Origin: a virus
Strand: one strand, 5' to 3'
DNA length: 64,000 bases
Virus record (IMG/VR): IMGVR_UViG_3300044591_002232
Coordinates: 124,001 to 188,000 of that record
In this document: positions 24,064-30,702 of the stretch, piece by piece
Layout: the number at the start of each line of letters is the position of its first letter
Position numbering within the stretch: position 1 is the first letter of the stretch
The notes under the pieces: model-generated
What the model was told of the DNA's origin: nothing
Seen by the model: only the letters and a program-made list of their open reading frames with translations
The model's database searches: none
Program-made: the position numbers and the translations under genes

Positions 24064-25765
24064 AAAAGCCAGAGCCAAGAATTTTCTTTCTATTGGAAAT
24101 TCTTTTCTTGAATATGATTTAAATGCTGATCATTTAACTCTCATAAGGGGAGCTAATGGTGCATCAAAATCAACCATAGCAGACATATTAACTTTTTGCT
24201 TATTTAAAAAGGCCTATAGACAAGTAAATCTCCCGCAACTAATTAATAATATAAACAAAAAAGATTGTGTTGCAGAACTGGAATTTCAAATCAATAAAAC
24301 CGAATGGAAAGTTGTAAGAGGTCTGGCCCCGGCTGTGTTTGAGATTTATAAAAATGGCGAACTGCTTGATCAACATTCTTCTGTGATTGAGCAACAGAAG
24401 TGGTTTGAGCAAAATGTCCTAAGGATGAACTTTAAGACGTTTACCCAGATCATTGTTCTTGGTACTGCAAACTTTATTCCTTTCATGCAATTAAGCCCCT
24501 CTGATCGTCGGGAAATTATAGAAGAACTTCTTGACATTAAAGTATTTTCTTCAATGAGTACGTTGGTTAAAGACAACATAAAGGCCTCTAGAGATGCCAT
24601 CAAGCTACTTCGAGTTAAGGAAGTTGGGCTTGAAGAAAAGCTAGAGCTTCAACAAGAATTCATTGAACAAATTAAACAAAAAGACTCTGCAAACCTTCAA
24701 GATAAAAAGGACAAGATCAAGAAATATCAAGAGTTTATTACTGAACTTTATAATGAAAACAAGGCCCATACAGATGAGGTTAATTCTCTTAACGAGGAAT
24801 TGAAACAATACCTAAAGGCCTCTACCCAATTGAAGAAGATGGGATCTTTAAAAGGAAAACTATCTCAGAAGATAGAGTCCTTAAAGGAGAACCATTCTTT
24901 CTTTGAGCACAATGACGTTTGCCCTACTTGTTCACAGGATATTTCTCCTGAGGTCAAAGAGCAAAAGTTAAAGGAATCTGAAGAAAAGATTGAAGAGGTG
25001 TCTAAGGGTTATTCAGATCTTATTCAGACCATAAAGGCCGAACAAAAGAAAGAAAAGAAATTCCTGGAATTATCAAACAAGATTTCTGTACTAAATCAAA
25101 AGATTTCTGAAAACCAGGCGACCATGAATCAATACACTAAATTGGTTGTCGAGATCCAGGGTGAAATTAAGTCTATGAGTAAGGTTGATGATCTTCAAGA
25201 AGAAAATGCAAAGTTAGAATATTTTTATGAAGAACTCCATAAGATAAAGAACGAGATTATTGGTAATATAGACCAGTCTCAGTATTATGATTTTGTTAGT
25301 AACTTGTTAAAAGATGGTGGTGTCAAGACGGTTATTATTAATAAATATCTTCCTTTGATCAATCAGAAGGTTAATGAATACCTGAGGATGATGGACCTGT
25401 ACATTAATTTTACCTTGGACGGAGAGTTTAATGAGACAATCCTGACAAATACTTTTGAGAACTTTACTTATGGTAACTTCTCAGAAGGTCAAAAGCAGAG
25501 GATCAATCTGGCCCTTACTTTCGCCCTTATGTCGGTTGCCGCAATGAAGAATTCGGTTAATACGAATTTAATGATTCTTGATGAGATTCTTGATGGGTCG
25601 ATGGATTCTGAAGGAATTTCCTTGTTTTTGAATATCATCAGACAAGAGATGAAGGATAAGAATATCTTTATGATTTCACATAGGGATAACTTGGACAGTA
25701 AGTTCGATGTCGTGGTTAATTTTGAGAAGAAAGGACATTTTACGTTTAAAACTAGAATTAGCTAA
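24050..25765 (+). CDS. gp46: Recombination endonuclease subunit gp46 (Rad50/SbcC-like)
   Basis: 571 residues (T4: 560). ATPase partner of gp47. Walker A is GANGASKST (34-42), with Ser in place of the usual Gly before Lys. Long coiled coil from about 185 to 420 with a zinc-hook motif CPTC (291-294). ABC signature region FSEGQKQRINLALTF and Walker B NLMILDEIL, with a D-loop and the switch-like ISHRDN near the end. The altered P-loop is odd but may be tolerated. Confidence 0.94.
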   Translation: MLIFKKARAKNFLSIGNSFLEYDLNADHLTLIRGANGASKSTIADILTFCLFKKAYRQVNLPQLINNINKKDCVAELEFQINKTEWKVVRGLAPAVFEIYKNGELLDQHSSVIEQQKWFEQNVLRMNFKTFTQIIVLGTANFIPFMQLSPSDRREIIEELLDIKVFSSMSTLVKDNIKASRDAIKLLRVKEVGLEEKLELQQEFIEQIKQKDSANLQDKKDKIKKYQEFITELYNENKAHTDEVNSLNEELKQYLKASTQLKKMGSLKGKLSQKIESLKENHSFFEHNDVCPTCSQDISPEVKEQKLKESEEKIEEVSKGYSDLIQTIKAEQKKEKKFLELSNKISVLNQKISENQATMNQYTKLVVEIQGEIKSMSKVDDLQEENAKLEYFYEELHKIKNEIIGNIDQSQYYDFVSNLLKDGGVKTVIINKYLPLINQKVNEYLRMMDLYINFTLDGEFNETILTNTFENFTYGNFSEGQKQRINLALTFALMSVAAMKNSVNTNLMILDEILDGSMDSEGISLFLNIIRQEMKDKNIFMISHRDNLDSKFDVVVNFEKKGHFTFKTRIS

Positions 25766-25768
25766 ATA
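25762..25768 (+). promoter_or_regulatory. Late promoter CTAAATA before 25794 gene
   Basis: CTAAATACT lies 25 bases before the start and overlaps the gp46 stop region. Confidence 0.7.
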
Positions 25769-25793
25769 CTTAATAGTTTTAGTAATTTAAAAA

Positions 25794-26627
25794 ATGGATT
25801 TCACTATACTCGCGCAACTGAACGAATCATATCGCCACGGTGTTTATGCCGAAGAAACCCTTTCTCAAGAAGAACTAGTTAGTATTGAAGAGTGGGTCGA
25901 GGCTCTTATCGAAGAAGGCTATGACCTTGATCAATATAGTGACGAAGAACTTTATGGGGCTTATTTGGAAACTCTTTCTGAGGCAAAAGCTGATGAAGGT
26001 CTAACTCCTCTTCAGAAAATTAGAAAAAGAAATAAAGAAGGAAATTTAGTAATGCCTGTTGGCGATCAAACTAGTGAACGTAGATCGTATCATAAAGCCG
26101 GAAGGGGAGAGAAAAAAGAAAGAGGTGATAAATATGATGTTGGATCTACTGTAGGAAAAGATAAATGGGCCAGAGAAGCCGAAGTTAAAAAGCGTTATGG
26201 TTCTCATTATGATGAAACTGGAAGACGCGAAGGAAATGTAAGAGCAATTAAAAGTCAAAAAAAAGTTGGTGGCCCTAAAGGCCTTCCAGAAGAACTAGAC
26301 CTCTACGACATGGTTTCTGAATATCTTGTATCAGAAGGTTTCTGTGATTCTTATGAGGGCGCAGACGTTATTATGGCCAACATGTCAGAAGAGTGGCGGG
26401 AGAGCATCGTCAACACTCTTATTGAAGAGGGTTTTGTGAGTCCTTATAAGGCACCTCATGCTCACGGTAGATCCATGGATAATACTGGTAGACTATCTCC
26501 AGCAATGAAGGCCATGAAAAAGAGTGATGATCTTCAAAAGACTGAGCCTGGTTCAGAAAGACAAAAAATGCAAACCAGAAGGTCTGGTCAGCTCAACAGA
26601 ATGTTCTCGGCTGCAAGAAACGCCTGA
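25794..26627 (+). CDS. Late protein with acidic helical modules and basic middle
   Basis: 277 residues. N-terminal acidic helices include EWVEALIEEGYDLDQYSDEE; the centre is basic and repeats a segment also found in the 29233 gene; then comes EYLVSEGFCDSYEGAD with MANMSEEWRESI; the tail is basic. The layout (acidic helical ends, basic linker, late promoter) recurs in five other genes here. Probably packaged in or assembled with the head, but the exact role is unknown. Confidence 0.72.
   Translation: MDFTILAQLNESYRHGVYAEETLSQEELVSIEEWVEALIEEGYDLDQYSDEELYGAYLETLSEAKADEGLTPLQKIRKRNKEGNLVMPVGDQTSERRSYHKAGRGEKKERGDKYDVGSTVGKDKWAREAEVKKRYGSHYDETGRREGNVRAIKSQKKVGGPKGLPEELDLYDMVSEYLVSEGFCDSYEGADVIMANMSEEWRESIVNTLIEEGFVSPYKAPHAHGRSMDNTGRLSPAMKAMKKSDDLQKTEPGSERQKMQTRRSGQLNRMFSAARNA
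25967..26121 (+). repeat. 155-bp perfect direct repeat, copy 1
   Basis: Identical over 155 bases to 29292-29446, in frame in both host genes. The copies lie 3.3 kb apart, with gp45, gp44 and gp62 between. Confidence 0.95.
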
Positions 26628-26631
26628 GTTA

Positions 26632-26877
26632 ATGGACTCGGTAAACTTCCTTATAGAGAATAACTACACAGATTCTGAAAAGGCGGCCTCTAAAATCCTA
26701 GAGGCCGCTTCTGATGAGTTTAAAGAATATATTCTTCAAGAAGTAAATAAACAATGGCTTAAAAAACAGGCAATTAATTTAACAAAAAAGGCCGCTAAAA
26801 CTGCTGCAAAATCAAAACCAGCGAAAGCAATAACAACTTTTGTAAAAAACACGGCCCTAGGTGCCCTGATCTCCTGA
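26632..26877 (+). CDS. Small late protein with N-terminal helical module
   Basis: 81 residues from ATG 26632 (the longer frame lies inside the upstream gene). MDSVNFLIENNYTDSEKAAS followed by ILEAASDEFKEYIL is the same helical module as in the 36844 gene; the C-terminal half is Lys/Ala-rich and basic (TKKAAKTAAKSKPAKA). It starts 4 bases after the previous stop. Confidence 0.68.
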   Translation: MDSVNFLIENNYTDSEKAASKILEAASDEFKEYILQEVNKQWLKKQAINLTKKAAKTAAKSKPAKAITTFVKNTALGALIS

Positions 26878-26881
26878 CTAC

Positions 26882-26911
26882 TTGACAAATTCCCCATTAA
26901 CGTGCTAAAAT
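26882..26911 (+). promoter_or_regulatory. Early promoter of the DUF3310-gp45 operon
   Basis: TTGACA (26882-26887), 18 bases, TGC then TAAAAT (26906-26911). The -10 box overlaps the left arm of a terminator hairpin. Confidence 0.75.
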
Positions 26912-26942
26912 CGGTTCTCTCCCACAAGAGAGCCGATTTTTT
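26907..26942 (+). terminator. Intrinsic terminator overlapping an early promoter
   Basis: Fourteen-pair stem AAAATCGGTTCTCT / AGAGAGCCGATTTT (one G-U) with loop CCCACA, followed by TT. Transcripts arriving from upstream form the full stem; those starting at about 26918 lack most of the left arm. Confidence 0.85.
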
Positions 26943-26953
26943 ATTGTAATATT

Positions 26954-27241
26954 ATGAGTAACGAACACTTTTGGAAATATAATGAGGACAGGATTCTCAA
27001 ACAACTAGAAGAATATCTGAAAACTACATATAATCAACATTATGTTGATAGGTCTTCTGGGAGTAATGATCAAACAATAGATAAAATTAAGTATTCCCGA
27101 AGAGAAGGATTCTGCGCTGGAAATGTCACAAAATATATCGACAGATATGATTGCAAGGGAACTCCCCGAGCAGATCTCTTTAAGGTTCTACATTATACTA
27201 TGCTTCTTATTAATCATCTTGACCTAATTGAAAATAAATGA
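26954..27241 (+). CDS. DUF3310 (SaV-like) protein
   Basis: 95 residues with GFCAGNVTKYIDRYDCKG, the core motif of DUF3310 proteins, common in phages and sometimes labelled nucleotide kinase without firm proof. It is the first gene of the clamp/clamp-loader operon and overlaps gp45 by ATGA. Confidence 0.75.
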   Translation: MSNEHFWKYNEDRILKQLEEYLKTTYNQHYVDRSSGSNDQTIDKIKYSRREGFCAGNVTKYIDRYDCKGTPRADLFKVLHYTMLLINHLDLIENK

Positions 27242-27903
27242 AACTTTCACCAGAAACTCTTGCTCTTCTAAAGAACTTCGCATCAATCAGTCAATCAATT
27301 CATATTAAACCCGGAAATTCTCTAAAAACAGTCAAAGGATCCAGGGCCGTTTATGGAGAAGCAACCATCCCAGAGAAATTTGAAAAGGAATTTGGAATTT
27401 ACAATCTCAATCAATTTCTCAATAGCTTTAATCTCTTAGATGATCCAGATCTAGATTTTTCTAGTGATAAGTACGTCGTTCTAAGTGAAGGAAAAAGAAA
27501 GATCAAGTATTTTTATGCAAGTCTTTCAACAATTCCAAATCTTCCAGACAAGCAAATCAAAATGCCTTCTCAGGACATTTGCTTCATTATGGAACAGGCC
27601 TTTCTTGATAAGATTGTAAAGGCCAGGCAGATTTATTCCTTGGATGACCTCTCGGTGGTTGGTGATGGAGAGACTATTCAATTGATCGTTCACGATAAAA
27701 AGAACGACACCTCAAATGAATATTCTATTGAAGTTGGATCAACCACCGAAAAGTTCTGTATGCACATCAAAAATGAGAATCTGCAGTTCTATCCAGGGTC
27801 TTATGATGTGGTGATTTCAAGGAAGGGTATTTCCAAGTTTACAAACAAAAAAATTCCATTGACATATTGGGTTGCAATGGAGCCTGATTCCACCTTTGAA
27901 TAA
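27238..27903 (+). CDS. gp45: Sliding clamp gp45
   Basis: 221 residues (T4: 228). Trimeric clamp that tethers the polymerase and also activates late transcription through gp55 and gp33. MKLSPETLALLKNFASISQS is the typical start, and FYASLSTIPNLPDKQIKMPS lies in the middle. Followed after 6 bases by the clamp loader. Confidence 0.95.
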   Translation: MKLSPETLALLKNFASISQSIHIKPGNSLKTVKGSRAVYGEATIPEKFEKEFGIYNLNQFLNSFNLLDDPDLDFSSDKYVVLSEGKRKIKYFYASLSTIPNLPDKQIKMPSQDICFIMEQAFLDKIVKARQIYSLDDLSVVGDGETIQLIVHDKKNDTSNEYSIEVGSTTEKFCMHIKNENLQFYPGSYDVVISRKGISKFTNKKIPLTYWVAMEPDSTFE

Positions 27904-27909
27904 TTTATT

Positions 27910-28842
27910 ATGAGTAATTTCCTTTTTGTCGAAAAATACGCTTCTAAAAATGTGGAGGAATGTGTTCTTCCACAATCTATTAAAAAAGTCTTTCTTGAGA
28001 TCGAACAATCAGGAAATGTTCCGAACATGATTCTTTCTGGTCCGCCAGGAATTGGAAAAACAAATGTAATTAAGGCTCTTGCAAAAAGTCTTGACCGAGA
28101 CTTTTTGATTATTAATGGCTCTGATGAAAGATCCATTGATGTGATTCGTAATAAGGTCAAGAATTACGCCTCTACGGTTTCACTCTGTTCTTCTGGAAAG
28201 AAGATTCTTCTGATTGACGAGGGAGATAATCTGACCAATGATTCTCAACTGGCTCTCAGGGCCATTATTGAGGATCTACAGTCTAATTGTTCCTTTGTGT
28301 TTACCTGTAATTATAAAAACCGAATTGACCCGGCCCTGCAATCAAGATGCCCGGTAATTGATTTCACAATTCCTTCAAAAGAAAGGCCTGCTCTAGCCAA
28401 GCAGTTTAATGATCGAATTCTTTATATCCTAGATCAAGAAGGAATTAAATGTGAAGATGATAAGATTATTGTCAAACTTCTGATTAAACATTTTCCAGAT
28501 TTTAGACGAGTTCTGAATGTCCTTCAGAAATATTCTAATTCTGGTGTGATTGATTCTTCTGTTCTGGCCCAGTCTTCTGATGTCAAGATTTCTGATCTTT
28601 ATAAGTATCTTAAAGAGAAAAACTTTACAGAAACTCGAAAGTGGGTGATTAATAACCTAGACAGTGATCCAAATGTTATCCTAAGAAAGGTCTTTGATGG
28701 TCTAGAGAATGTTATGCCCAAGCCTTCAATTCCACAGGCCATTTTGATTATTCATGATCATATGAGTAAGAATGTTGTGGATAATGAAATTAATCTGATT
28801 GCCTGTTTTATTAAATTGATGGTCGAGTGTGAATGGAATTAA
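27910..28842 (+). CDS. gp44: Clamp loader large subunit gp44
   Basis: 310 residues (T4: 319). AAA+ ATPase that opens and loads gp45. Walker A GPPGIGKT (44-51), Walker B LLIDEGDNL, sensor/arginine-finger SRC (145-147). Overlaps gp62 by 10 bases. Confidence 0.96.
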   Translation: MSNFLFVEKYASKNVEECVLPQSIKKVFLEIEQSGNVPNMILSGPPGIGKTNVIKALAKSLDRDFLIINGSDERSIDVIRNKVKNYASTVSLCSSGKKILLIDEGDNLTNDSQLALRAIIEDLQSNCSFVFTCNYKNRIDPALQSRCPVIDFTIPSKERPALAKQFNDRILYILDQEGIKCEDDKIIVKLLIKHFPDFRRVLNVLQKYSNSGVIDSSVLAQSSDVKISDLYKYLKEKNFTETRKWVINNLDSDPNVILRKVFDGLENVMPKPSIPQAILIIHDHMSKNVVDNEINLIACFIKLMVECEWN

Positions 28843-29207
28843 AAGACTGGCTGAATTCAATTTATTTTAGCAAGAAAAACTTATTAGAAGAGGTTGATAA
28901 TCCCAATCAATATCCAGCCTTTATTGTCAATCGAATGTTATCAGGAAATATCGATACGGCTCTTTTTGCAAGTGAGCTGAATGAAAGGTTCACGATGGAC
29001 AAGGAAATGCAATACAAGTTTCTTCTTTATGCAGTTCCTAAAAGAAAAAGATTTTCTAATTATTTAAAAAAGAATTCATTAGAAGATCTAGAATTAGTTA
29101 AGTCTTATTATGGTTATAATAATGAAAAGGCAATCGAGGCATTGAAACTATTATCCAAAGAACAGATTGATTATATCAAAGAGAAGTTAAATGTTGGTGG
29201 GATCTAA
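28833..29207 (+). CDS. gp62: Clamp loader small subunit gp62
   Basis: 124 residues, shorter than T4 gp62 (187) as in cyanophages. LKDWLNSIYFSKKNL and YPAFIVNRMLSG match the family N-terminus. It completes the gp44/62 loader. Identified by the motif and by position directly after gp44. Confidence 0.9.
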   Translation: MELKDWLNSIYFSKKNLLEEVDNPNQYPAFIVNRMLSGNIDTALFASELNERFTMDKEMQYKFLLYAVPKRKRFSNYLKKNSLEDLELVKSYYGYNNEKAIEALKLLSKEQIDYIKEKLNVGGI

Positions 29208-29210
29208 ATA
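29204..29210 (+). promoter_or_regulatory. Late promoter CTAAATA before 29233 gene
   Basis: CTAAATAGT lies 22 bases before the start and overlaps the gp62 stop. Confidence 0.7.
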
Positions 29211-29232
29211 GTTAATAATTTACTATTTAAAA

Positions 29233-29643
29233 ATGGACCCCAAAATTTTAATGCAGATAAACGAAATTTATCGCAACGAGGTTTATGCCGAGGAAACTCT
29301 TTCTGAGGCAAAAGCTGATGAAGGTCTAACTCCTCTTCAGAAAATTAGAAAAAGAAATAAAGAAGGAAATTTAGTAATGCCTGTTGGCGATCAAACTAGT
29401 GAACGTAGATCGTATCATAAAGCCGGAAGGGGAGAGAAAAAAGAAAAGGGTGCTAAAAGTGCTTTTGGTACTATGAGACATGTTGGTGGCCCCTATAATG
29501 AAGAATTAGACCTCTACGACATCGTTTCCGAGTATCTTGTCTCTGAAGGGTTCTGTGATTCTTATGAGGACGCTGGTGTAATTATGGCAAACATGTCGGA
29601 AGAATGGCGCGATGGTATTTTAGATGAGGTGACTGGTAGTTGA
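29233..29643 (+). CDS. Short paralogue of the 25794 late protein
   Basis: 136 residues. Similar first 20 residues, then the 155-bp shared segment, then DLYDIVSEYLVSEGFCDSYE and MANMSEEWRDGI. It lacks the second N-terminal module and the basic tail of its relative. A basic tail-like frame follows at 29694, so it may be a truncated gene. Confidence 0.7.
   Translation: MDPKILMQINEIYRNEVYAEETLSEAKADEGLTPLQKIRKRNKEGNLVMPVGDQTSERRSYHKAGRGEKKEKGAKSAFGTMRHVGGPYNEELDLYDIVSEYLVSEGFCDSYEDAGVIMANMSEEWRDGILDEVTGS
29292..29446 (+). repeat. 155-bp perfect direct repeat, copy 2
   Basis: Identical to 25967-26121; identity ends abruptly on both sides. Confidence 0.95.
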
Positions 29644-29693
29644 CAAATAAGATTTCGTAAAGGTCAATCCGGCAGATCTCCAAAAAATCTGGA

Positions 29694-29804
29694 ATGGTGA
29701 TGACTCCACAAAAAAAAGCGGCCCTTAAGCCGGGAAGAATGGATGTAGATTCGACAACTGATCCGGAACGGAGAGCAAGACAGGCGAGAGTTGCATTACG
29801 TTAA
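29694..29804 (+). pseudogene. Possible detached C-terminal tail of the 29233 gene
   Basis: A 36-codon frame with MTPQKKAALKPGRMDVD and DPERRARQARVALR. It resembles in layout the basic tail of the 25794 protein (LSPAMKAMKK, SERQKMQTRR). It could be translated from ATG 29694 or 29700, or be the remains of a longer gene cut by the stop at 29641. Confidence 0.4.
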
Positions 29805-29806
29805 AA

Positions 29807-29813
29807 CTAAATA
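29807..29813 (+). promoter_or_regulatory. Late promoter CTAAATA before regA
   Basis: CTAAATAATT lies 31 bases before the regA start. Confidence 0.62.
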
Positions 29814-29844
29814 ATTGATAATTACTTTATTTTGAGGAATTTTT

Positions 29845-30288
29845 ATGGCTAATTATGAAATGGATGGACAATATGTGCGTTGGAGTCCAGACCTTATGGT
29901 AGAAGTAGAACTGGAAACTCCAGATTCTTTTCTACTTGCAAAAGAAACACTAACCCGAATTGGGGTGGCTTCTAGGTATAAGAAAGAGCTTTTTCAGACG
30001 GCACATATTTTATATAAATCTGCGAAATATTATATTATTCATTATAAATTTGGGTTTGCACTGGATAATCGTCAGGCCACAATCACTGTAAACGATTTGG
30101 AAAGGCTTCACACGATTTCGGCGCTTTTGGAGCAGTGGGGTCTTGTAAAAATCAAAAACCCTGCACAGGTGGAGGATCGAGCGCCATTAAACCAGATAAA
30201 AATTATTTCTTTTGCGGATAAAACGAACTGGAATTTGGTTGAAAAATATTCTTTGGGTAAAAAAAAGGAGACTCCTCAAGTACGGTAA
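29845..30288 (+). CDS. regA: Translational repressor RegA
   Basis: 147 residues (T4: 122). RNA-binding protein that blocks translation of early mRNAs at their start regions. AKETLTRIGVASRYKKELFQ matches T4 VKETLTRMGIA..., and LLEQWGLVKI plus the WNLVEKYSLG end are conserved. It has its own late promoter and TTGAGGA ribosome site. Confidence 0.93.
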   Translation: MANYEMDGQYVRWSPDLMVEVELETPDSFLLAKETLTRIGVASRYKKELFQTAHILYKSAKYYIIHYKFGFALDNRQATITVNDLERLHTISALLEQWGLVKIKNPAQVEDRAPLNQIKIISFADKTNWNLVEKYSLGKKKETPQVR

Positions 30289-30344
30289 TCACCACTTATT
30301 ACATAATAAACTGGATCCCTCTTGTAGTAATTTAATACATTAGA

Positions 30345-30352
30345 TATAAATA
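30345..30352 (+). promoter_or_regulatory. TATAAATA element without a close gene
   Basis: A perfect T4 late box, but the next start codon is almost 100 bases away at 30451. Could give a late transcript of the Sm-like gene and polymerase, or be chance. Confidence 0.35.
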
Positions 30353-30394
30353 CTTCTGGCTACCCACCCCATAACGTCGGCGCAACAAGACCTC

Positions 30395-30422
30395 TTGACA
30401 AAAGCCCAAGAGGTGCTATAAT
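30395..30422 (+). promoter_or_regulatory. Early promoter of the gp43 operon with palindrome
   Basis: TTGACA (30395-30400), 16 bases, TGC then TATAAT (30417-30422). The inverted repeat CCTCTTG (30391-30397) / CAAGAGG (30407-30413) covers the -35 box and spacer and could be an operator or a small terminator for upstream transcripts. Confidence 0.85.
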
Positions 30423-30424
30423 AC

Positions 30425-30449
30425 GAGGGTCCACAGAGGCCCTCTTTTT
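30425..30449 (+). terminator. Hairpin plus T-run at the very 5' end of the gp43 transcript
   Basis: GAGGGTC-CACAGA-GGCCCTC followed by TTTTT, one base before the ATG at 30451. It begins close to the predicted transcription start, so it could stop read-through from upstream or act as an attenuator. Confidence 0.6.
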
Positions 30450-30450
30450 C

Positions 30451-30702
30451 ATGAACATTAAACTAATTTTATTTCCAAATTCTCTGATTCTTATTTCTCA
30501 GATTATGGAAGTTGTCCCAGAAGATATTGGACAACCAGACTGTAAGATCATTGAACCTTTTGAGATTAAAGGTGACTTTTTAGAACCCTGGTTGATAAAT
30601 TACTCTACACAAAATACTTTTATGATGCATTCGGATAAATTCCTGACTATTGCTGATCCAAATTCTCCACTACTTGAAAAATATCAAGAACTTATTAAGT
30701 AA
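30451..30702 (+). CDS. Small Sm-like protein before DNA polymerase
   Basis: 83 residues, paralogous in its second half to the 21652 protein (EPWL..., FMMHSDKFLTIADP, LLEKYQELI). A similar small gene precedes gp43 in other cyanophages. The stop overlaps the gp43 start. No ribosome-binding site is visible because the T-run of the hairpin touches the ATG. Confidence 0.7.
   Translation: MNIKLILFPNSLILISQIMEVVPEDIGQPDCKIIEPFEIKGDFLEPWLINYSTQNTFMMHSDKFLTIADPNSPLLEKYQELIK

Noticed and set aside
29641-29675. TTGACA after the short paralogue as a promoter
   Set aside because: The sequence 17 bases downstream (GTCAAT) does not resemble a -10 box.
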